From the NCBI RefSeq assembly GCF_023227745.1, contig NZ_JALKBX010000011.1, positions 1 to 54,160 of the forward strand: DNA of 54,160 nucleotides, written 5' to 3'. Below are positions 9,063 through 17,697 of the stretch, in pieces. Positions within the stretch are counted from its first letter, which is position 1, and each line of letters begins with the position of its first letter. The DNA comes from Natroniella acetigena (GTDB taxonomy: Bacteria; Bacillota; Halanaerobiia; Halobacteroidales; Halobacteroidaceae). A program made the translations under genes and the position numbers. A model generated the notes under the pieces. That model was not told the origin of the DNA. It saw nothing but the letters and a program-made list of their open reading frames with translations, and searched no databases.

Positions 9063-9737
9063 ATGTATGTAATTATTGCTGGTGGTGGCGTAGTTGGACG
9101 TAATCTAGCTAAACAATTAGTGGAGAAGCATGATGTAGTAGTAATTGATCTGGATCAAGGGGTTTGTGAGCGGATCTATTCAGAGTATGGTGCAGTCAGC
9201 ATTCTGGGTAATGCAACTAATATAAATGTCTTAAAAGAAGCAGGAATTGAAAAATGTGATGTAGCTATCAGTGTAATGAGAAGTGATGCTGATAATTTAG
9301 CCTTTTGTTTACTGGCTAAAAATTTCGATGTAGAACAGATCATGGTTAGAATGCGAGAACCAGAATATGAAAGTGCTTATAAATTAGCTGGAGCCACAAC
9401 GATTGCAGGAATAATTGATTTAATGGTTGAAGAGTTTGTGCTTGATATTGAGCAGCCAGATGTAAGAAAGTTGGTCTCTTTGAGTGGGGGAAAAGCAGAG
9501 ATTTCTATCTTAACAATACCAGAAAGGGCCAAGCATGCAGGGGAGAGTATTTCTGAAATTGTTCAGGGGGATGATTTTCCTGATCGCTGTTTAATTGCTG
9601 GAGTATTTGATGTAGAAGAAGATAGATTGATTATCCCACATGGCTATACGGTGATTGATGAATTAAATCAAGTGTTTTTGGTAGGGACCGCTGATAGAAT
9701 TACAGAAGCTGCGAAAGCATTGACTCAAATTAGATAA
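9063..9737 (+). CDS. trkA: Trk/Ktr potassium uptake regulatory protein (RCK domains)
   Basis: Cytosolic NAD(H)/nucleotide-binding gating subunit of the adjacent transporter. At 224 aa it has a single RCK_N (Rossmann motif IIAGGGVVGRNLA, then VVVIDLDQ and the ILGNATN segment) and a single RCK_C domain. It is therefore the half-length KtrA type rather than the tandem E. coli TrkA. ATG 9063 fits GGAGGAG at 9050-9056; ATG 9048 would lie upstream of it. The trkH stop at 9060 is two bases before this start, so the genes are translationally coupled. Confidence 0.94.
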   Translation: MYVIIAGGGVVGRNLAKQLVEKHDVVVIDLDQGVCERIYSEYGAVSILGNATNINVLKEAGIEKCDVAISVMRSDADNLAFCLLAKNFDVEQIMVRMREPEYESAYKLAGATTIAGIIDLMVEEFVLDIEQPDVRKLVSLSGGKAEISILTIPERAKHAGESISEIVQGDDFPDRCLIAGVFDVEEDRLIIPHGYTVIDELNQVFLVGTADRITEAAKALTQIR

Positions 9738-9744
9738 AGAGGTT

Positions 9745-9964
9745 TTGATATTTAGTGGCAAAATGCCACTAAATATCAGTGTACAGTTTACAGTTGACAA
9801 TGTACAGTTAAAACCAAATAAGGAATTAAGATCAAAACCAATCTAAGCTTTTAATTTTAAGTCTTTTCATAGCTTTTAAGCTTTCAAGATTTTGATCTTA
9901 ACTGTAAACTGTACACCGTAAACTGTCAACTATATACTGTGGCACGAAAGTGCCACAGTAATAG
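9745..9964 (-). repeat. Dispersed nested-palindrome element, copy 3 (reverse orientation)
   Basis: This is the only complete copy in the opposite orientation. The TAGTGGCA-AAA-TGCCACTA cap is on the left and GTGGCAC-GAAA-GTGCCAC is on the right. The arms (GTGTACAGTTTACAGTTGAC on the left, ACTGTACACCGTAAACTGTC on the right) are mutually complementary. The centre keeps the AAGATCAAAACC and GATTTTGATCTT motifs. It is non-coding. Confidence 0.88.
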
Positions 9965-9998
9965 ATCATGGGATTTTCCTATGATCTAATTTATTTTA
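9963..9998 (+). terminator. Rho-independent terminator candidate
   Basis: An 11-bp stem (AGATCATGGGA/TCCTATGATCT, one G-T pair) with a TTT loop is followed by AATTTATTTT. It sits immediately downstream of repeat copy 3 and could terminate trkA transcripts. The rest of the gap to 10074 shows only the next ribosome binding site, AGGAGG. Confidence 0.6.
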
Positions 9999-10074
9999 AA
10001 GGAGAGTGGATTAATTTGCAGAATTAGTTATTTAGAGTCGATAATGATTTCTGGATTTAGTCATCTAGGAGGCG

Positions 10075-11787
10075 ATGAAATTGAGAAGATATATTGGGGT
10101 ATTAGTTTTGTTGTTAATATTAATGGGATGTAGAGCAGAAGAAGCTGACTTAAAGACAGAACAAAGTTATGAGGAAGCTGTTGATTTAATAACTGAGTTT
10201 GAAGAATTTAAAGCTGAGCTCAAGACGGTTGGAAGTAAAGAAGAGGAAGAAGAGTTAATTAGAGAATTATTAGCTGAGGTAGATTTTCCTTTAATCAAGG
10301 AAGATAGAGTAATCTTTATTTATCAAGGAGCTAGTGAGGAACAGGTTTATTTTGTAAGTGATTTAACTGCCTGGGAAGAAGAAAAGATGCAACAAGTAGC
10401 TGATACCTCTCTGTTTTATCATCAAATTAAGGCACCTGTTAAAGCTAGATTTGATTATCAATTTATAGTTGATGAGCAAGCTAAAGTTGATCCCTTACAG
10501 CAAGAGCAGGTATCTAGTTCACAATTTGGTTTAAACAGTCAAGTGAGGATGCCTGACTATCAGTCTACTGATTATTGGCAGGATAAGGGGAATGTTGAAG
10601 CAGGAGAGGTAATAGAACAGGAAATCCTAAGTGATTTTTTTGCTGAAAGTAGAGAACTATCTATTTATTTACCACCGAACTACGAAGAACAGGAAGAATA
10701 TCCTGTGCTTTATTTTATAGATGGAGCTCATTATTTAGAATTAGCCCAAGTTGAACATACTTTAAATAACTTGATTGCTCAAAATAAAATTGATCAGATT
10801 ATTGCTGTATTTATTGACTCCTCTAATCAGCACCTTGATTATTTAGGAGAGGGACAAAATGATTTTTTGAACTTAATCACTGAAGAAGTTATACCTTATG
10901 TCGATCAGAATTATCGGACAATAGCCCAGCCAACAGCTAGAACTGTTGTCGCTTATGCCCAAGGAGCTACGCCAGCTGCTCTGTTAGCTGTAGATAGAGG
11001 AATAATTAAGAACTTGATCAGTCAATCTGGGTATTATGCACCAGAGATCTTTGCAACTTTAGATCAGCAATTAGCAGAAAATTTAAGGGTATATTTGGAC
11101 TGGGGAGAGTTTGATCTTCTTAAGAATCAAGCGTTAGGTTTAGAGTTTGTTCAGGCTTTAAAGGAGCAAGATCTTGATTATCAAGTTCAAATTCTTGCTG
11201 ATGGTCATCAATGGGCCAACTGGCGGGAAAATATTAGTTCTGCTGTGGAGTATATCTTAGGCTCAGAAAGTTCTGATGCTGGAGCGGAAAGTTTAGTGAT
11301 TGCTGAAGATTTTAGTGGAAAGTATCCCAATTACTTCTCAGTAGGTGAAAATAGTCAACTGCTTGCTAGAAGAAAGGATCAAAAATATCAATTGGAATTT
11401 AGGGAGGATAGCTTTGTTAAGTTAACACCTTATCAATTTAAGGACTTTACTATTCAATTGGAAATTGAGGATAATAACCAAATTGGATTTGGCTTATTAA
11501 TGGGTGGGCAGAGTGGTTATACTTTATTTTTTGATCTGGAAGCTGAAAAGCTTTATTTAGTAAGGGATTATGAAATTTTATATCAGGGTGATTTATTAGA
11601 TTATGAAGAGGTTAAGGAAGTTGAAGTAGTAGCTGATTCTGAGAAATTACTAGTTTATCTCAATCGAGATTTAGTAGCAGAGGTTGCAGTTAGTTTAGAA
11701 AATAGTAAGCACCTTGCTCTTTTGGGTAAGCAAGGAAGTCAGTTAACGATCGATAATATTTTAATTCAAGAAGATTTACGTAATTAA
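10075..11787 (+). CDS. Lipoprotein with E-set and esterase-fold domains, nucleophile apparently lost
   Basis: A 570-aa secreted lipoprotein. The signal peptide ends LLLILMGC, with lipobox Cys at residue 19. Residues of about 80-155 resemble the E-set/CBM48-like domain that precedes Fes-type esterases. About 170-395 is an alpha/beta-hydrolase of the esterase D type (SIYLPPNYEEQEEYPVLYFI). About 410-570 looks like a beta-sandwich domain. The late His motif DGHQWANWR is kept, but the nucleophile elbow, usually GxSxGG, reads AYAQGA, so Ala replaces Ser. I infer a binding or non-catalytic role; a different active site cannot be excluded. It ends convergently with, and overlaps by 4 bp, the next gene. 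Confidence 0.75.
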   Translation: MKLRRYIGVLVLLLILMGCRAEEADLKTEQSYEEAVDLITEFEEFKAELKTVGSKEEEEELIRELLAEVDFPLIKEDRVIFIYQGASEEQVYFVSDLTAWEEEKMQQVADTSLFYHQIKAPVKARFDYQFIVDEQAKVDPLQQEQVSSSQFGLNSQVRMPDYQSTDYWQDKGNVEAGEVIEQEILSDFFAESRELSIYLPPNYEEQEEYPVLYFIDGAHYLELAQVEHTLNNLIAQNKIDQIIAVFIDSSNQHLDYLGEGQNDFLNLITEEVIPYVDQNYRTIAQPTARTVVAYAQGATPAALLAVDRGIIKNLISQSGYYAPEIFATLDQQLAENLRVYLDWGEFDLLKNQALGLEFVQALKEQDLDYQVQILADGHQWANWRENISSAVEYILGSESSDAGAESLVIAEDFSGKYPNYFSVGENSQLLARRKDQKYQLEFREDSFVKLTPYQFKDFTIQLEIEDNNQIGFGLLMGGQSGYTLFFDLEAEKLYLVRDYEILYQGDLLDYEEVKEVEVVADSEKLLVYLNRDLVAEVAVSLENSKHLALLGKQGSQLTIDNILIQEDLRN

Positions 11788-12296
11788 GTCTGATCAATCG
11801 TCAACAATTTTGCTGGGATATCAGCCGTATAAATGAATTCTGCTCTAAATTGACCTTGGTACTCTGCAAAAGGAATTGTATAGGCAATCTCTTTTAGTTT
11901 GGCCCAAAATTGGTGGTTAACTATATATTTTTTCTTGATTTCTAAGATAGTATCAGCAATTAAATGAGGGAAAGCATATAACTTAGTGGGGTTTAAGCGA
12001 TTGATATCAACTGTAATATAGACTTCTTCAAGGATAGGTTGGCTCCAAAAATAAATTCCTACAGGACGTTGTACTTTTTGATCAATAAATTTAGTTGTAT
12101 TGCGGGGTCGGGCTACTTTAAGCCCTTCTTGTTTGATTTTATTTAAAGCTTCAGTAATCAGTTTTGGTTGCTCTTCTTTAATAAAGTGGTATAATTCAGT
12201 AGGAACTAATTCTGTGTTGGGTTGTTGATAGTAAAGGCTTTCTAATTCTAGTAATTTCTGTTCTTGTTCAATTAAAGATAATTCTTTTTTGCCCAT
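11784..12296 (-). CDS. Hypothetical protein
   Basis: A 170-aa soluble protein with no signal or membrane segment that I can see and no family I recognise. The first 60 residues are helical and charged (LSLIEQEQKLLELESLYYQQ). A basic stretch (KVARPRNTTKFIDQKVQ) follows, then an alternating strand/helix region (GIYFWSQPILEEVYITVDIN, LYAFPHLIADTILEIKKKY). AGGGAGGT precedes the start. It is the only gene on the minus strand between obg and comEC, and it diverges from nadD across 150 bp of AT-rich DNA. Confidence 0.7.
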   Translation of the reverse strand: MGKKELSLIEQEQKLLELESLYYQQPNTELVPTELYHFIKEEQPKLITEALNKIKQEGLKVARPRNTTKFIDQKVQRPVGIYFWSQPILEEVYITVDINRLNPTKLYAFPHLIADTILEIKKKYIVNHQFWAKLKEIAYTIPFAEYQGQFRAEFIYTADIPAKLLTIDQT

Positions 12297-12446
12297 TGTG
12301 ATTACCTCCCTTAACTAAATTTTAACCAAATTAATGAAAAAATATTAATTTTAGAATTAAATTAGTTAATTTTACTTGAGAGAAGAGGTTTCATATTATA
12401 AGATAATAATTAGGTTATAAAATAAAAGTAGGAGTTGAATTTATTA

Positions 12447-13052
12447 ATGATTGAAACTAGACGAGCTATTGGCATTATGGGGGGGACTTTTGATCCAATT
12501 CATTATGGACATTTATTGACTGCTGAATGTGCAGCAGCTCAATATAATTTAGATGAAGTAATTTTTGTTCCTTCAGGAAATCCACCTCATAAGACTGATC
12601 AGAAAATTACTGTTGCTCAAAAGAGATATGTTATGTCATTATTAGCTACTATTGGAAATCCTAAATTCAATGTATCTAGAATTGAAATTGCTCGGGAAGG
12701 TTTGTCTTATACAATAGATACTATTAGGGCTTTTAAAGAATTATATCCTCAGACAAAGATTTATTTTATTACAGGCTCTGATGCAATTTTAGAGATATTT
12801 ACTTGGAAGAATCCAGAGAAGCTTTTAAGGGAAGCAGATTTTATTGCAGCTAGTCGTCCTGGTTATTCTTTAGCAAAGTTAGAAAAAGAATTCTATGATG
12901 ATTATCGTAATAGGATACATATTCTAAAGATACCAGGTTTGGCTATTTCCTCAACAAATATTAGAAAAAGAATCAAAGAGGGTCGTCCTATTAAATATCA
13001 GTTGCCCGAAAAGATAGAAAGTTATATTAGAAAGTATAATTTATATAAATGA
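12447..13052 (+). CDS. nadD: Nicotinate-nucleotide adenylyltransferase
   Basis: Makes nicotinate adenine dinucleotide from NaMN and ATP in NAD synthesis. The 201-aa protein has the nucleotidyltransferase signature GIMGGTFDPIHYGHL and the C-terminal ISSTNIRKRI motif. ATG 12447 is preferred over TTG 12435, because GGAG lies at 12431-12434 and would touch the TTG. nadD-yqeK-rsfS is a common Firmicute order; here a helicase gene is interposed before yqeK. Confidence 0.96.
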   Translation: MIETRRAIGIMGGTFDPIHYGHLLTAECAAAQYNLDEVIFVPSGNPPHKTDQKITVAQKRYVMSLLATIGNPKFNVSRIEIAREGLSYTIDTIRAFKELYPQTKIYFITGSDAILEIFTWKNPEKLLREADFIAASRPGYSLAKLEKEFYDDYRNRIHILKIPGLAISSTNIRKRIKEGRPIKYQLPEKIESYIRKYNLYK

Positions 13053-13102
13053 CTCCAATTAGCCTAGAAAACTTGCAAATTAAGTTATGATCTGATAATA
13101 TA

Positions 13103-13166
13103 GATGTTGGTGGCATTTTTAACATCTTTTTTGGTGTAGATCTGTGTCGTAGCTTTATTACACCAA
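13103..13166 (+). promoter_or_regulatory. Two adjacent hairpins between nadD and the helicase gene
   Basis: The first hairpin (GATGTT 13103-13108 / AACATC 13121-13126) is followed by TTTTTT and looks like a weak terminator for nadD. Its T-run overlaps a second, perfect 8-bp stem (TTGGTGTA 13131-13138 / TACACCAA 13159-13166) with a 20-nt loop. The second hairpin could belong to the helicase 5' leader. DEAD-box helicase mRNAs often have long regulated leaders, but no specific mechanism is visible here. Confidence 0.4.
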
Positions 13167-13311
13167 AGTGTTAAGGATGTCTTATTTCTTTTTAGTGATG
13201 TAATAAGTTGGATTATAATCTACTTGTTTAATAATAAAGTATTTATTATCTAAATTAGATACATACTATGGAGTAAAAGAATTAATTTGTTTAGGGAGAG
13301 TGAAAATTAAG

Positions 13312-14898
13312 ATGAAAACAAGGAAATTTGAAGAATTGAATTTATCAACCGAAATCAAGAAAGCAGTTGAGGATATGGGATTTGAAGAAGCTACACCAAT
13401 TCAAAGCCAATCTATTCCTTATATACTGCAAGGAAGAGATGTGATCGGACAAGCTCAGACTGGTACAGGCAAGACGGCTGCATTTGGAATTCCAACTTTA
13501 GAAATGGTAGATTCTAAAAATAAAGATGTACAATCATTGGTTGTATGTCCAACAAGAGAGTTGGCTATACAGGTAGCTGAGGAATTAAAGCGACTTTCAA
13601 GATATAAAAATAGGATTAATATTTTACCTATCTATGGAGGACAACCCATTAAACGACAAATTAAAGCTTTAAATAAAGGGGTGCAAGTTATAATCGGTAC
13701 TCCAGGAAGATTGATGGATCATATGAGACGCGGAACTTTAAGATTACATAATTTAAAGATGGTTATTTTGGATGAAGCTGATGAAATGTTAAATATGGGA
13801 TTCAGAGATGATATAGAGAAGATCTTGCAGGGAGTAAAGGGAAAAAGGCAGACAATCTTATTTTCTGCTACCATGCCTAAATCTATCTTGAATTTGAGTA
13901 AGAAATACCAAAAGAATGCTGAGATAATTAAGGTAGTACGTCAAAAATTAACAGTACCTAATATTGAACAAGCTTATTTTGAGGTTAAAAGAAGAAATAA
14001 GTTAGAAGTTTTATCTAGATTAATTGATATGTATAATCCAAAATTATCCTTAGTCTTCTGTAATACAAGAAGGCAAGTAGATGAATTAGTAATTCAACTT
14101 CAAGCTAGAGGATATTTTGTAGATGGTTTACATGGAGGAATGAAACAACCACAAAGGGATCGGGTGATGAATAAGTTTAAGAATGGTACTGTAGAAATTT
14201 TGGTGGCTACAGATGTAGCAGCTCGAGGGATTGATATTGATGATATTGAGATGGTATTTAATTATGATGTGCCTCAAGATATAGAGTACTATGTCCATAG
14301 GATTGGTCGAACAGGGCGTGCAGGTAGAAAAGGACGTGCTTTTACCTTAGTAGTAGGTAAAGAAATTTATAAAGTAAAGGATATTGAGAAGTATACGAAA
14401 ACAAAGATTCAGAGGAAGAAAGTTCCTTCTGCCAGTGATGTAGAAGAAATTAAGATGAATCTAATGCTAGAGGATGTAATAGATACTTTAGATCAAGAGA
14501 ATCTAACAAGGTATGTTAAAGCTATTGAAAAGATAAATGAAGAAGATTATACATCTTTAGATATAGCAGCAGCCTTATTAAAGTTAATGTCAGAAGATGA
14601 TCTGGCCCAAGAAGATAAAAGTTTAGAAAAACAATTTGGAAATACAGGAGCAGAGCCAGGTATGGTTAGGTTATTTGTAAATATAGGTAAGAAGCAGAAT
14701 ATAAGACCTGGAGATATAGTAGGAGCAATTGCTGGAGAGACAGGTCTTGCTGGAAACTTAATTGGATTAATTGATATTTATGACAGATATACTTTTGTAG
14801 AGGTTCCACGAGATAATGCTCAAGAGGTGCTGCAAATTATGAAGAATAATACGATTAAAGGAAAGAATATAAATATGGAACCAGCTAATCCTAAGTAA
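13312..14898 (+). CDS. DEAD-box RNA helicase with DbpA-type C-terminal domain
   Basis: ATP-dependent RNA helicase of 528 aa. The core motifs are all present: Q-motif ATPIQSQSIP, motif I AQTGTGKT, PTRELA, GTPGR, DEAD within VILDEADEML, SAT, ARGIDI and HRIGRTGRAG. The last 75 or so residues (from VRLFVNIGKKQNIRPGDIVG) form a DbpA-like RNA-binding domain, which targets 23S rRNA in that family. This suggests ribosome assembly or cold adaptation. ATG 13312 fits AGGGAG at 13293-13298; GTG 13300 is too close. A perfect terminator palindrome follows. Confidence 0.94.
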   Translation: MKTRKFEELNLSTEIKKAVEDMGFEEATPIQSQSIPYILQGRDVIGQAQTGTGKTAAFGIPTLEMVDSKNKDVQSLVVCPTRELAIQVAEELKRLSRYKNRINILPIYGGQPIKRQIKALNKGVQVIIGTPGRLMDHMRRGTLRLHNLKMVILDEADEMLNMGFRDDIEKILQGVKGKRQTILFSATMPKSILNLSKKYQKNAEIIKVVRQKLTVPNIEQAYFEVKRRNKLEVLSRLIDMYNPKLSLVFCNTRRQVDELVIQLQARGYFVDGLHGGMKQPQRDRVMNKFKNGTVEILVATDVAARGIDIDDIEMVFNYDVPQDIEYYVHRIGRTGRAGRKGRAFTLVVGKEIYKVKDIEKYTKTKIQRKKVPSASDVEEIKMNLMLEDVIDTLDQENLTRYVKAIEKINEEDYTSLDIAAALLKLMSEDDLAQEDKSLEKQFGNTGAEPGMVRLFVNIGKKQNIRPGDIVGAIAGETGLAGNLIGLIDIYDRYTFVEVPRDNAQEVLQIMKNNTIKGKNINMEPANPK

Positions 14899-14930
14899 AT
14901 TGCTGAAACATTAGTAGTTAGTTGATAACT

Positions 14931-14954
14931 AAAGTGGGCATATGCCCACTTTTT
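14931..14954 (+). terminator. Rho-independent terminator after the helicase gene
   Basis: Perfect palindrome AAAGTGGGCA/TATGCCCACTTT running into TTTTT, 32 bp after the stop codon. Confidence 0.85.
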
Positions 14955-14974
14955 GATTATATATTGAAGCTTTA

Positions 14975-15187
14975 TTACAATAATGTGGCACTTCTGTGCC
15001 ACATTATAGTTTACAGTTGACAGTGTACAGTGTACAGTTATAAGATCAAGACCTCTTAAAAACTTAAGCACTCTAAAATCTTTATATTTAGAGGTTTAGA
15101 GTGATTTTGAATTTGGGGTTTTAACTGTCAACTGTAAACCGTAAACTGTACACTAATATAAAGTGGCAAAGTGCCACTTTATATTAA
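14975..15187 (+). repeat. Dispersed nested-palindrome element, copy 4
   Basis: Left cap GTGGCAC-TTCT-GTGCCAC, iteron arm (GTTTACAGTTGACAGTGTAC...GTGTACAGTT), centre of about 85 bp, right arm (AACTGTCAACTGTAAACCGT) and right cap AAAGTGGCA/TGCCACTTT. Similarity to copies 5 and 7 extends left through GAAGCTTTATTACAA. It ends 17 bp before the yqeK ribosome binding site, so it may be transcribed as part of that leader. Confidence 0.9.
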
Positions 15188-15217
15188 TTGATATTTACTA
15201 AAATAGGAGGACTTAAA

Positions 15218-15778
15218 GTGCTAACAGAAGAAGAAGCAATAGATAAGTTAGCTACGCTGGTTGATCAAGATCGTTTGCAGCATAGTTTGGGAGTTAGAGA
15301 TACAGCTGTGAAATTAGCTAAAAATTATAATTGTAATTCTGAACAAGCAAAGTGGGCGGGGTTAATTCACGATTGTGCCAAGGGGCTATCCAGTAATAAC
15401 CTATTGAAAAAGGCAGAACAATTTGATATAGTGATAGATGGCGTTTCTAGGCAGATACCAGAGTTGTTGCATGCTCCTGTAGGAGCGGAGTTGGCCATAA
15501 GGGAGTTTGGAATTGAAGATGAATCTATTTTAAATGCAATCTCCCTTCATACTTTAGGAAGTGAAGATATGGGTCAACTAGCTAAGATTGTCTTCTTAGC
15601 CGACTATATTGAGCCCAATCGAACCTGTCAACCAATTAGAAAGTTAAGAAAACAAGTAGAAGATAAAGAATTAGATCAGCTAGTGAGGATAGCCTGTGAA
15701 AATACAATAAGGTATAATTTGAAGAATGGGAAAATAGTCCATCCCCAAACTATTAAGACCAGAAATTCTTTACTCTAG
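15218..15778 (+). CDS. yqeK: HD-domain hydrolase YqeK
   Basis: HD-superfamily phosphohydrolase of 186 aa. Family members hydrolyse diadenosine tetraphosphate symmetrically. The conserved residues appear as HSLGVRDTA, AGLIHDCAKG, LHAPVGAELA and FLADYIEPNR. GTG 15218 is chosen for AGGAGG at 15205-15210; the open frame reaches back to TTG 15188 at the edge of repeat copy 4. The LCP gene follows after 14 bp. Confidence 0.92.
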   Translation: MLTEEEAIDKLATLVDQDRLQHSLGVRDTAVKLAKNYNCNSEQAKWAGLIHDCAKGLSSNNLLKKAEQFDIVIDGVSRQIPELLHAPVGAELAIREFGIEDESILNAISLHTLGSEDMGQLAKIVFLADYIEPNRTCQPIRKLRKQVEDKELDQLVRIACENTIRYNLKNGKIVHPQTIKTRNSLL

Positions 15779-15792
15779 AGAGGAGTGGAATT

Positions 15793-16983
15793 ATGCCCCT
15801 CAATAATAGGTGGATAAGTTATTTACTTGTAATATTAGTTGTAGTTTTATTAATTGGTGGGGTTAACTTAGTTGTTTTCCGTTATCTTGATTCGGAGAGT
15901 AGCTTAAATAATATAAGGCAGAAAGAGAAAGCAGAAGTTGAAGTTGATGATGAGGAACTAGAAGAGAGGCTTAATATTCTGGTATTAGGTATTGATGCAG
16001 AAGCAGAGGAGAGTAAGCGTTCTGATACGATATTATTAGTTAGTCTTGATTTAACAACTAATCAAGTTGGAGTAATTTCTATTCCAAGAGATACCAGAGT
16101 AAAATTAGCTGATCGAGATAGCTATCATAAAGTTAATGCAGCATATGCTTATGGTGGAGTTGATTTAACTAAGAAGACTGTTGAAGAATTCTTAGATGTT
16201 TCGATCGATCATTATTTAAAGGTTGACTATCAAGGTTTTATTGATGTAGTAGATGCTTTAGGTGGAGTAGAGTTAGAGATTGAACAAGATCTTTATTATG
16301 TAGATCGAGCGGATGATCTATATATTGATTTAAAAGCTGGAACTAGAAAGTTAAATGGGGAAGAGTCTTTAAAGTATGTTAGATTTCGTGATAACCAGCT
16401 AGGAGATATAGGTCGTGTACAACGGCAGCAAGGATTTTTGAAAGCAGCGGTTGATCAAGTACTGAGTTCACAGACTATTCTTAGATTACCAGGATTGATT
16501 AAAGAAGTAAATAATGCTGTAATGACTGATTTGAAGTTAACTGAGAAGCTACAGTTAGCTAGTATTATTAATCAATTTAGTTTAGAGCAAGTGCAGATGG
16601 AGCTATTGCCTGGTATTCCTAATTATATTGCTGGAGTTAGTTACTGGGTTCCTTTAGAGCAAAAAATTGAAGCATTAGTTGATGCTATGTTTAATAAAAG
16701 AAATTATTTTAACAATCAAGAGTTAGACTTAGTTGTTTTAAATGGAAGTGGCGAACCTGGTCAAGCTCAAAAAGCAGCAGATTTATTATCAGTTCAAGGT
16801 TATAGTATTCAAGGTATTGGGAATGCAGCTCGTTTTAATTATCCGCAAACTACTATTATTTCGCCTCAGGATGAATTAGAAGAAGTAGAGGAGTTAGCTA
16901 ATTATTTAAATAGTAAAGTATTAGTTGAAGATGGAAATTCGATTGTAAAAGTTATTGTTGGGAAAAGTACAAATTTTCATTGA
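15793..16983 (+). CDS. LytR-CpsA-Psr family cell-wall ligase
   Basis: Membrane-anchored LCP phosphotransferase of 396 aa. Family members attach secondary polymers to peptidoglycan. One N-terminal membrane segment lies at about residues 8-30 (YLLVILVVVLLIGG). The LCP domain shows RSDTILLVSLD, SIPRDTRVKL and HKVNAAYAYGG. A C-terminal LytR_C domain starts at about 315 (LDLVVLNGSGEPGQAQ). It lies between yqeK and rsfS, a common placement in this lineage. GAGGAGTGG is the ribosome binding site. Confidence 0.93.
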   Translation: MPLNNRWISYLLVILVVVLLIGGVNLVVFRYLDSESSLNNIRQKEKAEVEVDDEELEERLNILVLGIDAEAEESKRSDTILLVSLDLTTNQVGVISIPRDTRVKLADRDSYHKVNAAYAYGGVDLTKKTVEEFLDVSIDHYLKVDYQGFIDVVDALGGVELEIEQDLYYVDRADDLYIDLKAGTRKLNGEESLKYVRFRDNQLGDIGRVQRQQGFLKAAVDQVLSSQTILRLPGLIKEVNNAVMTDLKLTEKLQLASIINQFSLEQVQMELLPGIPNYIAGVSYWVPLEQKIEALVDAMFNKRNYFNNQELDLVVLNGSGEPGQAQKAADLLSVQGYSIQGIGNAARFNYPQTTIISPQDELEEVEELANYLNSKVLVEDGNSIVKVIVGKSTNFH

Positions 16984-17067
16984 AAACAAGGTTTTTTATT
17001 CTTGATCTAGAATAACTAAAAATGATGTTTAAGATAATATAGTTAAGATTGGGGGGTTATAAGGTTA

Positions 17068-17418
17068 ATGGAAAGAGATATTGAGAAGATTGCGCAAGAA
17101 ATTGCTCAAGCTGCTGATGATAAAAAAGCTGAAGATATAAGGGTTTTAAATGTTAAAGGGATTTCTATTTTAGCAGATTATTTTATAATCTGTAGTGGTA
17201 CTTCGGATACTCAAGTGCAAGCTATTGCTAATTCAATTGAACATGTTTTAGAAGAAAAAGATATCTGTGTTAAAAATAAAGAAGGAATGGAGACTGGAAA
17301 TTGGGTAGTGTTAGATTATGCAGATGTAATTGTGCATGTATTCCATCAAAAAAAGAGAGAATATTATAAGCTAGAAAAATTATGGGGTGACGCTGAAGAG
17401 TTAGAGTGGCAAGTATAA
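17068..17418 (+). CDS. rsfS: Ribosomal silencing factor RsfS
   Basis: A 116-aa protein that binds uL14 and blocks subunit joining when nutrients are scarce. Family motifs are DYFIICSGTSDTQVQAIA, WVVLDYADVIVHVF and the C-terminal REYYKLEKLWGDA. The ribosome binding site GGGGGG lies at 17051-17056. It closes the yqeK-LCP-rsfS run. No terminator is visible in the 33 bp before the next promoter. Confidence 0.95.
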   Translation: MERDIEKIAQEIAQAADDKKAEDIRVLNVKGISILADYFIICSGTSDTQVQAIANSIEHVLEEKDICVKNKEGMETGNWVVLDYADVIVHVFHQKKREYYKLEKLWGDAEELEWQV

Positions 17419-17451
17419 TTTAACTGTATTGCATTATTTATTAGTTTAATC

Positions 17452-17480
17452 TTGACAAATATTAATTCTTAATTTATAAT
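17452..17480 (+). promoter_or_regulatory. Perfect-consensus sigma-A promoter of the leuS leader
   Basis: TTGACA (17452-17457), a 17-bp spacer, and TATAAT (17475-17480): both hexamers match consensus exactly. Initiation near 17487 would place T-box Stem I at the very 5' end of the transcript and put tRNA-Ala and leuS in the same transcription unit. Confidence 0.85.
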
Positions 17481-17620
17481 GTTGATAGTTGAATAATTGT
17501 CTTAGAGCTATGATAAGGAGTAGTAAGCAGCAGCTGAATTTGCTTTGGAGCTAGATAAGTGAACTTATAGTAGCTTATACGGTTGACAACTGTTATTTTG
17601 TTTTAGAGATGATATGGAAA

Positions 17621-17697
<77 letters not shown>

